Source: Mycobacterium sp. OTB74 (GTDB taxonomy: Bacteria; Actinomycetota; Actinomycetes; Mycobacteriales; Mycobacteriaceae). Taken from it: 64,000 nt of DNA. The notes beneath the pieces were generated by a model. It saw only the letters and a program-made list of their open reading frames with translations. It did no database searches and was not told the origin of the DNA. The stretch is taken from NCBI RefSeq assembly GCF_029892685.1, contig NZ_JARXVD010000014.1, forward strand, positions 1 through 64,000, in the 5' to 3' direction. Below, piece by piece: positions 32,815-42,387 of the stretch (positions are counted from its first letter, which is position 1; every line of letters starts with the position of its first letter). Made by a program: the position numbers and the translations under genes.

Positions 32815-33681
32815 TCATAGGGCCGACGCGTAGATGGCGTCGGCGGCGACTGGCTGCACACCGAGTTCGGCCGCGACCGCATCGATAGCGCTCTTGGCGA
32901 CGTCGAGGTCCACCCGGCCGTCGGAGGTGTAATAGGGACGGATGTAGCGCTCGTAATAGCGCTGCACCTCGTGATGCGTCATCCGGTCCAGAAACGACGC
33001 CAGATATTCGATCGCCAGATCAGGCTGGTCCGCCATCGTTTTCAGGGCCCGTTGGTTGGCGCGCACCAGCGCCTGCACCGCCGGACTGTCGATCGCGTTG
33101 TGGGTCGGGTCAACCGCGATCCCTACGGTGGGAATCTGGAAATGGTCGCCAACCCAGGCCAGTACGTGGAAGCCCTCCTCTGCGGCGACTTGTTCGGGTC
33201 CGATAGTGCTGCCGACGTAGGCCGCATCGATGGAGCCGTCGCGGAGGCGCCGCAGATCCATCTGGTAGTCCCCGGGATGCCGCACCACGCATTGCACGTC
33301 GTGATCCGGGTCCAGACCGTGCTTGCGCAGGACTATGCGCGCGAAGCACCCGGGCGGGCTGCCTGGCGCGTGTACGGCGACTCGACGTCCGCGAAGGTCG
33401 GCCATAGACGTCACGTTGGCGTTGCCGAGGAACCAGAACAGCGGACGGTCGGTGTTGACGCTCAGCACCGACCACGTGAAGCCGTCGGTGAGCTGCGATA
33501 ACACTGCCCGGCCCAGCCCGATGGTTGCACAGGTACGTACCCGAGTTATGTCCCAACGGGTTCCATCCCGCAATGCGACGTGAAGGCCTTCGTCTTCGAA
33601 ATAGCCTTCCTGATCGGCAACGTAGGCAATCAGCTCTTCGTGAATACCGCGCCCGACATAGGCCAGATCGATCGTGTGCAT
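32815..33681 (-). CDS. NMT1/SsuA-type substrate-binding protein
   Basis: The product is 288 residues from ATG 33681, preceded by AAGGA. It has the periplasmic-binding fold of the NMT1/THI5/SsuA group: 'GYFEDEGLHVALRDG' near the start, 'ADLRGRRVAVHAPGSPPG' and 'GSIDAAYVGSTIGPEQ'. There is no signal peptide or lipobox, and no ABC permease is next to it, so it may be a cytoplasmic enzyme or orphan sensor rather than a transporter part. It lies 51 bases after the SDR gene on the same strand, so they may be co-transcribed. Confidence 0.7.
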   Translation of the reverse strand: MHTIDLAYVGRGIHEELIAYVADQEGYFEDEGLHVALRDGTRWDITRVRTCATIGLGRAVLSQLTDGFTWSVLSVNTDRPLFWFLGNANVTSMADLRGRRVAVHAPGSPPGCFARIVLRKHGLDPDHDVQCVVRHPGDYQMDLRRLRDGSIDAAYVGSTIGPEQVAAEEGFHVLAWVGDHFQIPTVGIAVDPTHNAIDSPAVQALVRANQRALKTMADQPDLAIEYLASFLDRMTHHEVQRYYERYIRPYYTSDGRVDLDVAKSAIDAVAAELGVQPVAADAIYASAL

Positions 33682-33732
33682 GGCTCGGAGTCCTTCCGTG
33701 ATCCGATGAGATCCGATGCGGTGCAGTCGCAT

Positions 33733-34476
33733 TCAGTCCATCGTCAGACCGCCGTCGAGCGGGAGATAATGGCCGGTGGTGAAGCCGGATTCCTCGCCGG
33801 CCAGAAAAGCCAACGTGTTGGCCACTTCGTCAGGCCTGACGAGCCGTCCCATTGGCGCCGCCGCGCCAAGGGCGCGCAACTGCTCCGGTGCCAGTTTCTG
33901 ATTCATCGCCGTACCCTGCACCGTTGCCGGTGCGACGAGGTTGGCGGTGATTCCGTGCGGCGCCAACTCGAGCGCGACGTAGCGGACGAACTGATTCATG
34001 GCCGCTTTCGCGACGCCAAGGTTGATCATGCCGTTACGCGGATGCCGCGAAGGTTCGGCGGTCAGATAGAGCAGACGGCCATAGCTACGGGAAATCATGC
34101 CCGGCACAACGGCCTTGGTGAGTAGAAATGCGGCGTGTAGCTCTCTGTCCAGCTTTCCGCCGAGCTGCTCCCAGGTCAGATCGGCGAACGACGTTATGTC
34201 ATAAGGAATTAATGCGTTGTGCACCAGCACGTCGACCGGACCCCAGTGCCGCTCGGTTTCCTCGAACATGTTGGTGACATCGCCGGCGACCGTCACGTCA
34301 GCCCGCACCGCCATCGCAGCGCCGCCGTCCGCGGCGATGGCTGCGACGACCTCGTCGGCCTCCGCGGCGCTCGATCGATAGTTCACGATCACCTGAAAAC
34401 CGCGTTTGGCGAGGACCTGGGCAGTGGCCGCACCGATCCCGCGGCTGGCTCCGGTAATCATCGCTACTCGCGACAT
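33733..34476 (-). CDS. SDR-family oxidoreductase
   Basis: The product is 247 residues, a classical short-chain dehydrogenase. 'TGASRGIGAATAQV' (7-20) is the cofactor loop and 'VHNAL' the NAG-like motif. Tyr in 'SYGRLLYLTAEPS' and Lys in 'NLGVAKAAMNQF' are in the catalytic region, though the usual YxxxK is changed to LxxxK ('NLGVAK'), so activity is not certain. 'PLDGGLTMD' closes the fold. It is divergent from the MOSC fusion gene across a 207-base gap. Confidence 0.8.
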   Translation of the reverse strand: MSRVAMITGASRGIGAATAQVLAKRGFQVIVNYRSSAAEADEVVAAIAADGGAAMAVRADVTVAGDVTNMFEETERHWGPVDVLVHNALIPYDITSFADLTWEQLGGKLDRELHAAFLLTKAVVPGMISRSYGRLLYLTAEPSRHPRNGMINLGVAKAAMNQFVRYVALELAPHGITANLVAPATVQGTAMNQKLAPEQLRALGAAAPMGRLVRPDEVANTLAFLAGEESGFTTGHYLPLDGGLTMD

Positions 34477-34683
34477 CAGGGTCGGCCTCCGGGTGAAGGG
34501 AAGAGCTGGCTGACTAGACCGTCATACGTTCGCGCGTCGGGTTGGCCCCCGCCGCATTGCGAAATCATACGGCCGAAGGTGTCGGCGGTGCAGACGCCCA
34601 GTGCGATATTTACCCGAGCAGCGGGCAGCATTCCGTGTCGGTACATTGAGACGACGCCGTCGACTCGTCGCGAGGAGGCACAC

Positions 34684-36396
34684 GTGGCCAGGCTTGTTTC
34701 AGTCAACGTCGGGATGCCGAAAAACGTGAAATGGCGGGATGAGACTGTCCTTACGGGTATCTGGAAGATGCCTGTGGAAGGTCCAGTCATGGTGCGGCGC
34801 CTGAATATCGACGGGGACGGTCAAGGCGATCGAGAAGGCCACGGTGGCGAACAGCGCGCCGTCATGGTCTATCAGACAGAGTCCTATGACTTCTGGCAGG
34901 AATACCTGAACAGAGACGATCTGTTGCCGGGAAACTTTGGCGAGAACTTCACTGTTAGCGGGCTTGCCGATGACGACGTCTGCATCGGCGATCGCTACCG
35001 CGTCGGGGATGCCGAATTCGAAGTCACCCAACCGCGGGTCACCTGCTTTCGCGTCGGTCTGCGACTGAATGAGCCGCAGATGCCCAATCTGCTTGTGTCT
35101 CAGCACCGTCCGGGTTTCTACTTTCGCGTCATCAAAGAAGGAACGGTGCAAGCAGGCGACGACATTGTCCGTATCCGACGCGGCCTTCATCAGCTCAGCG
35201 TCGTCGACGTCGACGCTCTGATGTACCTGCCCGACCGCGACGTCAGCCAGCTGCGCAAGATTGTCGAAGTTCCGGCTCTGAGCCCGGGCTGGCAGCAGTC
35301 GTTTCGCGAGATGCTCTCGGCACACGAAGACTCTGTGCCTGTTGCGGCACCGCCGATCGGAACCGAACCGGGCTGGAACGGATTTCGCGACTTCCGGGTC
35401 AGCGCCATCCGTCACGAAACGCCGTTGGTGATGTCCATATGGCTGGAAGCGCAAGACCACAGCCCGTTACCGAAACCACGAGCCGGCCAGTACCTGACGG
35501 TCAGGATTCCCATGGCGGGCAGTCCTGCGCTTGTGCGCAGCTACTCCATATCGGGCAACGCGACTGAACGTGACTACCGCATCAGTGTCAAACGCGAAGA
35601 ACACGGCACGGCGAGTCGCTGGTTGCACGCCCACGTCGCGCCGGACCTAGCACTTGAGGTAGCCGCTCCCCGTGGCGATTTCTATCTCACCGACGATACG
35701 GGCCCTGTGGTGCTGGTGTCGGCAGGCATCGGAATCACCCCGGTTCTGGCAATGCTCTATTCGCTGTCGGCGGGGCACAGCAACCGTGAAATCTGGTGGC
35801 TGCACACCACTCGTAGCCCTGAGACACACTGCTTCGCAGGTGAAGTCGACGCATTGATCGCAGCACTTCCGAATGCGCGTCAGAAAACGATCTACACGCA
35901 GACTCAGGGGCGATTGAACCAAGCGACGATCACCGCGCTGGGTCTACCGGCGGCTGCCGCGGCCTACCTGTGTGGGCCTGCCGGTTTCATGACTGACATG
36001 AGCGACGGTCTCGTGGCAGCTGGGCTGGAGCCCGCGTGCATTCACACCGAAATGTTCGGCGCCTTGCCGGCGATACGCCCGGGTGTCGTTGACGGAGCGG
36101 CCCGCAAAACGCCGCATCCACCTCCGGGCCCGGTACATTCTGGCCCGGCCGTTACCTTCGCCCGCAGCGGTCTCACAGTGCCCTGGTCGCCCGATTACGA
36201 CAACGTGCTCGACTTGGCTGACGCGTGCGATGTTCCCACTCGCTTCGCCTGCCGAAGTGGGGTGTGCCACGTATGTGAGACCGAAATCATTTCTGGCACA
36301 ATGAAATACATTCGGCAGCCACTTGATCCACCTGGAGCCGGAACGGTGCTGATCTGTTCGGCCGCCCCGGAAAGCGACGTGGTACTGGACATTTGA
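34684..36396 (+). CDS. MOSC domain-ferredoxin reductase-[2Fe-2S] fusion
   Basis: The product is 570 residues. A YiiM-like MOSC domain (about 1-210, with 'RVTCFRVGLRLNEPQM' holding a conserved Cys) is joined to a flavin reductase module (about 235-470: 'VRSYSISGN' for FAD, 'GPVVLVSAGIGITPVLAML' and 'YLCGPAGFM' for NAD(P)H). A C-terminal plant-type ferredoxin follows, with 'CRSGVCHVC' and 'LICS' as cluster ligands. Such fusions resemble self-contained molybdenum-dependent reductases or aminohydroxylation detoxifiers. GTG 34684 has AGGAGG at 34673-34678. Confidence 0.85.
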   Translation: MARLVSVNVGMPKNVKWRDETVLTGIWKMPVEGPVMVRRLNIDGDGQGDREGHGGEQRAVMVYQTESYDFWQEYLNRDDLLPGNFGENFTVSGLADDDVCIGDRYRVGDAEFEVTQPRVTCFRVGLRLNEPQMPNLLVSQHRPGFYFRVIKEGTVQAGDDIVRIRRGLHQLSVVDVDALMYLPDRDVSQLRKIVEVPALSPGWQQSFREMLSAHEDSVPVAAPPIGTEPGWNGFRDFRVSAIRHETPLVMSIWLEAQDHSPLPKPRAGQYLTVRIPMAGSPALVRSYSISGNATERDYRISVKREEHGTASRWLHAHVAPDLALEVAAPRGDFYLTDDTGPVVLVSAGIGITPVLAMLYSLSAGHSNREIWWLHTTRSPETHCFAGEVDALIAALPNARQKTIYTQTQGRLNQATITALGLPAAAAAYLCGPAGFMTDMSDGLVAAGLEPACIHTEMFGALPAIRPGVVDGAARKTPHPPPGPVHSGPAVTFARSGLTVPWSPDYDNVLDLADACDVPTRFACRSGVCHVCETEIISGTMKYIRQPLDPPGAGTVLICSAAPESDVVLDI

Positions 36397-36415
36397 CCAC
36401 CGTGTGCGGCTGCGA

Positions 36416-37483
36416 TTAAGGCGTGGCCCCCGAGCCGACCGCGTCAGCCAGCGAGGCGAACCCGCCGGCCCGCAACTTCGCGGCAATGCCGTCGTGAATG
36501 TGCTTGGCCCACAACCCGCCTACGTAGATGAACCCGGTGTAGCCCTGCACCAGCGAGGCCCCGGCGATGATCCGTTCCCAGGCATCGTCGGCAGTCTCGA
36601 TACCGCCCACGCTGATCAACACCAACCGATCACCGACCCGCCGATACAGGCGCCGCAGAATCTCCACAGAACGCGCCGCCACCGGCGGTCCGGACACCCC
36701 GCCCGAGCCAAGGTCGTCAACCCCCGGGGTCAGCAGACCGGCCCGAGAAATGGTGGTGTTGGTCGCAACAATCCCAGCCAGCCCCAATTCGACAGCTAGA
36801 TCAGCGATTTCGTCGACATCCTCATCGGACAAGTCGGGTGCGATCTTCACCAGCACCGGCTTGGTGGTCTCGGCCCGAACGGCCGCCAGGATCGGCCGCA
36901 GGGACGACACCGCTTGCAGATCGCGCAACCCTGGTGTGTTCGGTGAGCTGACGTTGACCACCACGAAATCAGCCAACGGCCCTACCAGTCGGGCGCTTTC
37001 GGCGTAGTCGGCTACCGCTTGTTCCGGTGGGGTCACCTTGGTCTTGCCGATGTTCACCCCGATCGGCACGGTCGATTGACTGTGCGCCAGCGACACCGCC
37101 ATCGAACCTGCGCCGTGGTTGTTGAAGCCCATGCGATTCAGTAGCCCACGGTCGTCGGGCAGTCGGAACAGTCGAGGCGGCGGGTTGCCCGGCTGTGCCT
37201 GAGCAGTCACGGTCCCGACCTCGGCATAGCCGAATCCCAGTGCACCCCAGACATTTATCCCGGAGCCATCCTTGTCGAACCCGGCCGCCAAGCCGGCCGG
37301 CCCCGGGAATGTCACACCGAACAGCGTCGACGCCAACACGGGATCGGTAGGAGCCAGCCAGCGGGCCAGCAGTCTGCGACTGAACCCGAGGAACGTCACG
37401 AGGCGAAACAGCGAAAAAACCAGAGTATGGATGTTTTCGGGCGGTAGCCGGAACATCAGCCATCGCAGCGCGCGATACATCAA
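36416..37483 (-). CDS. pyrD: Dihydroorotate dehydrogenase (quinone), class 2
   Basis: The product is 355 residues. The N-terminal helical membrane-associating segment (about 1-45) marks class 2 enzymes, which pass electrons to quinone. 'GLAAGFDKDGSGI', 'NRMGFNNHGA', 'NVSSPNTPGLR' with the catalytic Ser, 'KIAPDLSD' and 'GGIETADDAW' line the FMN site. It makes orotate in pyrimidine synthesis. It is 7 bases downstream of a DUF5703-type gene in a minus-strand cluster. Confidence 0.95.
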   Translation of the reverse strand: MMYRALRWLMFRLPPENIHTLVFSLFRLVTFLGFSRRLLARWLAPTDPVLASTLFGVTFPGPAGLAAGFDKDGSGINVWGALGFGYAEVGTVTAQAQPGNPPPRLFRLPDDRGLLNRMGFNNHGAGSMAVSLAHSQSTVPIGVNIGKTKVTPPEQAVADYAESARLVGPLADFVVVNVSSPNTPGLRDLQAVSSLRPILAAVRAETTKPVLVKIAPDLSDEDVDEIADLAVELGLAGIVATNTTISRAGLLTPGVDDLGSGGVSGPPVAARSVEILRRLYRRVGDRLVLISVGGIETADDAWERIIAGASLVQGYTGFIYVGGLWAKHIHDGIAAKLRAGGFASLADAVGSGATP

Positions 37484-37490
37484 CAGCTCC

Positions 37491-37742
37491 TCACATCGCC
37501 GGCTGTTCGGGCAGATTCAGCCGGTCCTCACCAGTCTTGCGGCGGCGCAACAGCACCCGCCTTGAACCGTCGGTGTACAAACGCACCTTGGTCAGTTCCC
37601 AGCCGCGGTACTCAGCTTCGATCGACAATCGGATCGATGCAGTCACCCGGCTGACATCGGGGGGCAGGCGCAACGGGATCCATTCATAGTCATCGGACAG
37701 GTCCGACTCCCATGCCGCCGGCATGCGCCCCCGGTGAATCAT
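37491..37742 (-). CDS. DUF5703-type small protein
   Basis: The product is 83 residues, soluble, with 'YEWIPLRLPPDVSRVTASI' and a basic end 'SRRVLLRRRK'. I recall this as a conserved actinobacterial DUF5703 protein next to pyrD. The ATG overlaps the stop of the upstream lipoprotein gene by four bases and the stop is 7 bases before pyrD. Function unknown. Confidence 0.75.
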   Translation of the reverse strand: MIHRGRMPAAWESDLSDDYEWIPLRLPPDVSRVTASIRLSIEAEYRGWELTKVRLYTDGSRRVLLRRRKTGEDRLNLPEQPAM

Positions 37743-38770
37743 CGGCCGGGTCCCGTCCCGGCTCGCGACAGGACTTGCACGCCCGCACCTGACCCCGACA
37801 CCACGAACACGGTGCCGGTCGTGTCGTCAAAAGCCAGGACATCGGGTTGTTGCACGGTTCGGTAACGCACCTTCTCGACGGGAATACCAGTCGACAGATC
37901 GTAACCAACGACACTGTTAGTTGCCGTTTCCGAAACCCAAGCCAGTCCAGATGTCCCGACCAGCCCGTACGGTGCCCCGCGCACCGGCGCCCGCTGGCGC
38001 AGCAGCAGTGGCGTGGTGCCGAACACCAATAGGCCGTCCCCGCGCGTATCGGCTACCAGCACCCGGCCGGCCGGATCGGCGGCCACCGTGGTGGCGCCTT
38101 CGCCGGCCCGCAGTGCCTGCGTGGCCCCGGTTCCCGACGCGTCGATCTCCGTGATCGAGGTCTGCCCACGGTCCAGCACTACTACGGTATTACCTTGTGC
38201 CGCAAGGCCGTCCACTCTGGCGAAGGCCTTCATCCGCGCCTCGACGCCAGTCTCCGACACAGTCAGCACCGCACCGTCAGCGGTGCCCAGCACCAGCTTG
38301 CCGTCGGCGCGCCGGGTGATGGCGGTGAAGTCGGTGGCGGCCTGGCCGTCGACATTCACCATGCTCACTGCGCGGTGGGCGATGTCGAAGCGGAAATACC
38401 CGCCGCGGGTGGACAGGAACGCCACCCCGTGGCCGTCGCCGACAACACCGGTGGCCGGTGCGGGCAAGGTGATCGGCGCCGTGCCCGGCACCGTGACCAC
38501 AGGGTGCTGTGCGCTATCGAAACCCAGCACCACCAGCGACGATGTCGCCGCGTCGAACGCTGCGGCCACACCGGGACCGGGCAACGGCCGCACCACCCCG
38601 TCGGGGGCCCCGCTGACCGCCGGGGACACCGCAGGCTGAGCTGGTGAGATGGTCGGAGGCGGAGCGTCAGCCGAATGCGACGAACATGCCACCGCACTCA
38701 GGGCGACGAGTCCGACCGCAAAACTTCGTGTGCGGTCTCGAAACCGAGGCTGGCGGCGATTCTGTGACAC
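37739..38770 (-). CDS. LppL-like lipoprotein with beta-propeller
   Basis: The product is 343 residues. The signal peptide ends in lipobox 'LSAVAC' with C29 as the lipidated Cys. The mature part has repeating 'VLDRGQTSITEIDASGTG' and 'RVLVADTRGDGLLVFGT' blades typical of YncE/YVTN-type propellers. The position in front of DUF5703 and pyrD corresponds to M. tuberculosis lppL (Rv2138). It is probably exposed at the outer face of the membrane. Substrate unknown. Confidence 0.8.
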   Translation of the reverse strand: MSQNRRQPRFRDRTRSFAVGLVALSAVACSSHSADAPPPTISPAQPAVSPAVSGAPDGVVRPLPGPGVAAAFDAATSSLVVLGFDSAQHPVVTVPGTAPITLPAPATGVVGDGHGVAFLSTRGGYFRFDIAHRAVSMVNVDGQAATDFTAITRRADGKLVLGTADGAVLTVSETGVEARMKAFARVDGLAAQGNTVVVLDRGQTSITEIDASGTGATQALRAGEGATTVAADPAGRVLVADTRGDGLLVFGTTPLLLRQRAPVRGAPYGLVGTSGLAWVSETATNSVVGYDLSTGIPVEKVRYRTVQQPDVLAFDDTTGTVFVVSGSGAGVQVLSRAGTGPGR

Positions 38771-38884
38771 AGATTGGCTTTCGGTTCGGGGCGGCAGACC
38801 ACTGTCGCACGTTTAAGCAAATATATTGTCCCGGATTGCCCGAGTCCTGACGGCATTGTGCATACGGAGCGGTATCGTTCGGGC

Positions 38885-39211
38885 ATGACAATGGCTGTCG
38901 ACGGTGATGTGACTGGAGCCCGCTTCAAGGGCCAGTTCATCATCGAGGATATTTCGACAGGCTTGCATGCCAGCGGTTTTGGCCAGGTCGGCGATGGTCG
39001 GCCTTTCTCCTTTCACCTCGATGACAAGCGCACGCTGACCGTCGAGGTATACCGCCCGCGGTTATCGAGCCTCGTCCCGCACGAAGAAGACGTTGTCGCA
39101 CGGGCTTCGCGCAGGCTCGCCCACGTCGACGTGGACGACGAGCGCAGCCTGGCCGCGGCGGTACGCGATGCCGTCGCCGACGCGCAGCCCGTGCAGCGCG
39201 CACAGCTCTGA
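38885..39211 (+). CDS. Conserved hypothetical (Rv2137c-like)
   Basis: The product is 108 residues from ATG 38885, soluble and beta-rich at the start ('ARFKGQFIIEDISTGLHASG') with an acidic C-terminal helix. Upstream in-frame codons run through the divergent promoter gap and are not used. Synteny between lppL and uppP suggests the Rv2137c homologue. No function is known to me. Confidence 0.65.
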   Translation: MTMAVDGDVTGARFKGQFIIEDISTGLHASGFGQVGDGRPFSFHLDDKRTLTVEVYRPRLSSLVPHEEDVVARASRRLAHVDVDDERSLAAAVRDAVADAQPVQRAQL

Positions 39212-39265
39212 GGTACTAGTCACGGTACGGTCGTCGGCGTGACTGACGTGACGGCCGTGACAGCG

Positions 39266-40096
39266 ATGTCTTGGACACAGACCATCGTGCTGGCCGTGAT
39301 TCAAGGTCTCACCGAATTTCTGCCTGTTTCATCCTCGGGGCATCTGGCCATCGCGTCACGGGTGTTCTTCTCGGGTGATGCGGGGGCATCGTTCACTGCC
39401 GTCAGCCAATTGGGCACCGAGGCCGCGGTGCTCATCTACTTCGGCAAAGACATCATTCGCATCCTGAAGGCGTGGTTCGGCGGGCTGACCGACGCCGCGC
39501 GGCGCAGCGCCGATTACTGGCTGGGCTGGTGGGTGATCATCGGCACCATCCCGATCGGGGTGTTCGGCCTTGTGTTCAAGGACGCGATCCGTTCCGGCGC
39601 CCGCAATCTGTGGATCGTGGCCACTGCGTTGATCGTGTTCTCCTTGGTGATCGCCGCCGCCGAATACCTGGGTAAGCAGACCCGCGACGTCGAGCAGCTG
39701 ACCTGGCGCGACAGTGTCATCGTCGGCTTGGCGCAATGCCTGGCGCTCGTGCCGGGGGTTTCGCGTTCGGGGGCCACGATCAGCGCGGGGCTGTTGCTGG
39801 GCATGAAGCGTGAGCTGGCCGCCCGGTTCGGTTTTCTGCTGGCCATCCCGGCGGTGTTCGCGTCCGGACTGCACGAGTTGCCCAACGCGTTCAAACCAGT
39901 GACCGAGGGCATGAGCGCCACCGGTGCCCAGTTGGCGGTGGCCATCGTGATCGCCTTCGTCATTGGGTATGCCGCCGTGGCGTGGTTCCTGAAATTCCTT
40001 GTGCGACACAGCATGTACTGGTTCGTCGGGTACCGGATCGCGCTGGGTGTGACCGTGCTGATGCTGGTGGGCACTGGCGTGGTGGCGGCCCAGTGA
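39266..40096 (+). CDS. uppP: Undecaprenyl-diphosphatase (UppP/BacA)
   Basis: The product is 276 residues, the family length, with about eight membrane helices. The signatures 'QGLTEFLPVSSSGHL' (about 11-25) and 'VPGVSRSGATISAGLLLG' are the two catalytic motifs facing the membrane. It recycles the lipid carrier for peptidoglycan and arabinogalactan synthesis. ATG 39266 aligns with the family start MSW; the frame could begin at GTG 39239. Confidence 0.93.
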   Translation: MSWTQTIVLAVIQGLTEFLPVSSSGHLAIASRVFFSGDAGASFTAVSQLGTEAAVLIYFGKDIIRILKAWFGGLTDAARRSADYWLGWWVIIGTIPIGVFGLVFKDAIRSGARNLWIVATALIVFSLVIAAAEYLGKQTRDVEQLTWRDSVIVGLAQCLALVPGVSRSGATISAGLLLGMKRELAARFGFLLAIPAVFASGLHELPNAFKPVTEGMSATGAQLAVAIVIAFVIGYAAVAWFLKFLVRHSMYWFVGYRIALGVTVLMLVGTGVVAAQ

Positions 40097-40169
40097 GGAC
40101 GCAATCGGTGCACGAAAAAGTGGGCCCAGCGCCCCAAACTGTGCACAAATTACTAGGAAGGGGAGCGCG

Positions 40170-40853
40170 ATGACGGTCATTCTGCTGCGGCACGGACGGT
40201 CGACCTCCAACAGCGCGCACACCCTGGCCGGCCGCTCGGAAGGCGTCGACCTGGACGACAAGGGTCGTGAGCAGGCCGACGCGATCGTAACCAGGATCGG
40301 CGACCTGCCGGTCAAAGCCATCGTCCGCTCACCCCTGCTGCGCTGCGGCAACACGGTGGCGCCCCTGGCCGCCGCTCTGGGAATCGAGCCCGCCGTTGAT
40401 GAGCGGCTCACCGAGGTCGACTACGGGGCCTGGACCGGTCGCACACTCGGCGAGCTGGTCAAAGAGCCACTGTGGGCGGTGGTGCAGCAGCAGCCCAGCG
40501 CCGCGGTGTTCCCGGACGGCGAGGGCCTGGCCCAGGTCCAGACCCGCGCGGTGCAGGCGGTCCGCGAACATGACCGCAGACTCGCCGAAGAGCATGAGGG
40601 CGACGTGCTCTGGGTGGCCTGTACGCACGGTGACGTCATCAAGTCTGTGCTGGCCGACGCGTTGGGCACGCACCTCGACAGCTTTCAGCGGATCACCGCC
40701 GACCCCGCGTCGATGAGCGTCATCCGCTACACCCCGGTGCGGCCGTTTGTGCTGCACATCAATCACACCGGCGCCGGCCTGAGCTCAGCGCTGAAGCCCA
40801 AGCCTGACCAGCAACCCGACACGGATGCCGCTGTCGGAGGCACGACGGACTAG
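40170..40853 (+). CDS. Histidine phosphatase (MSMEG_4193 family)
   Basis: The product is 227 residues. 'ILLRHGRSTSNS' (5-16) carries the catalytic His phosphorylated during turnover, and 'VACTHGDVIKSV' the second His. The acidic 'EVDYGAWTGRTLGEL' motif is also present. I recall this family as mycobacterial phosphoglycerate-mutase-like acid phosphatases next to DUF3090. AGGAAGGGGAG precedes the ATG. The substrate is not known. Confidence 0.88.
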   Translation: MTVILLRHGRSTSNSAHTLAGRSEGVDLDDKGREQADAIVTRIGDLPVKAIVRSPLLRCGNTVAPLAAALGIEPAVDERLTEVDYGAWTGRTLGELVKEPLWAVVQQQPSAAVFPDGEGLAQVQTRAVQAVREHDRRLAEEHEGDVLWVACTHGDVIKSVLADALGTHLDSFQRITADPASMSVIRYTPVRPFVLHINHTGAGLSSALKPKPDQQPDTDAAVGGTTD

Positions 40854-40910
40854 CACTCCCGGCGCTGCACCATACGGTGAGCACGCCGAACCGGTATTTT
40901 GAAAGGTGCC

Positions 40911-41507
40911 ATGGCCCGCGCAATTCACGTCTTCCGCTCGCCCGACCGCTTCGTGGCCGGGACCGTTGGGCAACCGGGCAACCGGACCTTCTACCTGCAG
41001 GCCGTCCACGACCAGCGAGTGGTTTCGGTGATGCTGGAGAAGCAGCAGGTCGCCGTCCTGGCCGAACGCATCTCAGCGTTGCTGGTCGAGATCAATCGCC
41101 GTTTCGGGACCCCGATCCCGCCCGACAATGGCGATGTCGTCGACCTCAGTCCGCTGCTGATGCCGGTCGATGCGGAGTTCCGCGTGGGCACCATGGGGCT
41201 GGGTTGGGACGCCGAGGCGCAGACCGTCGTGGTCGAGCTGCTGGCCGTCACCGACTCGGAGTTCGACGCGTCGGTGGTGCTCGACGACGCCGAGGACGGC
41301 CCGGACGCGGTGCGGGTGTTCCTGACGCCGCAGTCGGCGCGTGATTTCGCGAACCGGTCCAATCGCGTCATCTCGGCCGGCCGGCCGCCTTGCCCGTTGT
41401 GTGAAGAGCCGTTGGACCCGGAAGGGCATATCTGCGTGCGCACCAACGGGTATCGGCGCGGAGTCCTGGGTGCCAGTGGTGATGAGCCGGATGACGCGTC
41501 CTCCTGA
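40911..41507 (+). CDS. DUF3090-family protein
   Basis: The product is 198 residues starting MARAIHVFRSPDRFVAGTVG. A Cys pair 'CPLCEEPLDPEGHIC' near the C-terminus looks like a zinc knuckle. The gene always sits between the histidine phosphatase and the SCO1664-family gene in actinobacteria as I recall, implying a shared pathway. The downstream start overlaps its end. Function unknown. Confidence 0.85.
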   Translation: MARAIHVFRSPDRFVAGTVGQPGNRTFYLQAVHDQRVVSVMLEKQQVAVLAERISALLVEINRRFGTPIPPDNGDVVDLSPLLMPVDAEFRVGTMGLGWDAEAQTVVVELLAVTDSEFDASVVLDDAEDGPDAVRVFLTPQSARDFANRSNRVISAGRPPCPLCEEPLDPEGHICVRTNGYRRGVLGASGDEPDDASS

Positions 41508-42318
41508 CGACGCTGCAGAGGTACTTCTGAGCGGCGATCTGACCGTCCTGGGACGGATTCGGTCGGCCAGCAACGCGACATTTCTGTGCGAGGCCACTTT
41601 TGGTGAGCTGCAGCAGCATTGCGTGTACAAGCCGATCTCCGGCGAGGCGCCGCTGTGGGATTTCCCCGACGGCACCCTGGCTGGGCGCGAGCTGGGCGCC
41701 TACCTGGTGTCGGCTGCGCTCGGGTGGAATGTGGTGCCGCACACCATTATTCGAAACGGTCCGGCTGGGCGGGGCATGGTGCAGCGCTGGGTCGACCGGC
41801 CCGGTGACGCGCTCAGTGACGCCGACGAGCCGGATCCGGAGGGGCCCGATCTGGTGGATCTGGTGCCGGCGGGCAAGCTGCCGTCCGGTTACCTGCCCAT
41901 CCTGCAGGCCTATGACTACGCCGGCGACGAGGTCCTGCTGGTGCATGCCGACGATCCTCGCCTGTACCGAATGGCCGTGTTCGACGTGTTGATCAACAAC
42001 GCAGACCGCAAGGGCGGCCATGTGCTGGCCGGAACCGACGGCGGCGTGTACGGGGTAGACCATGGCGTGAGTCTGCACAGCGAGGACAAGCTGCGCACAG
42101 TGCTGTGGGGCTGGGCCGGTAAACCGCTGGAAGACGACACGCTTACCGACATCGCCGCGTTGGGTGATGCGTTGCGCGATGGGCTGGGCGCCCAACTGGC
42201 GGAACACCTGACCCGCCGTGAGATCGCTGCGCTGCAGGCGAGAGTCGTTGCGCTGCTGAGTAATCCGGTGATGCCGACGCCGGATCGGCATCGGCCGATC
42301 CCGTGGCCGGCCTTCTGA
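41482..42318 (+). CDS. SCO1664-family protein (kinase-like fold)
   Basis: The product is about 278 residues. 'CVYKPISGEAPLWDFPDGTL' (Lys in the ATP-type pocket), 'FDVLINNADRKGGHVL' (Asn-Asp catalytic loop-like) and 'YGVDHGVSLH' suggest a PI3/4-kinase-like or HipA-type fold. The start (GTG 41479, ATG 41482 or ATG 41491) overlaps the DUF3090 gene by about 26 bases. Substrate unknown. Confidence 0.8.
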   Translation: MSRMTRPPDDAAEVLLSGDLTVLGRIRSASNATFLCEATFGELQQHCVYKPISGEAPLWDFPDGTLAGRELGAYLVSAALGWNVVPHTIIRNGPAGRGMVQRWVDRPGDALSDADEPDPEGPDLVDLVPAGKLPSGYLPILQAYDYAGDEVLLVHADDPRLYRMAVFDVLINNADRKGGHVLAGTDGGVYGVDHGVSLHSEDKLRTVLWGWAGKPLEDDTLTDIAALGDALRDGLGAQLAEHLTRREIAALQARVVALLSNPVMPTPDRHRPIPWPAF

Positions 42319-42387
42319 TTGCAGTTTGCGCACATCGGTTGTGATTTCATCCTTCGTACCGATCAGTAGTGCTTTAGGCTCGGTCTC

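Noticed and set aside
34219..34683. Upstream extension of the MOSC fusion frame
   Set aside because: It overlaps the divergent SDR gene and is not protein-like; GTG 34684 has a perfect AGGAGG.
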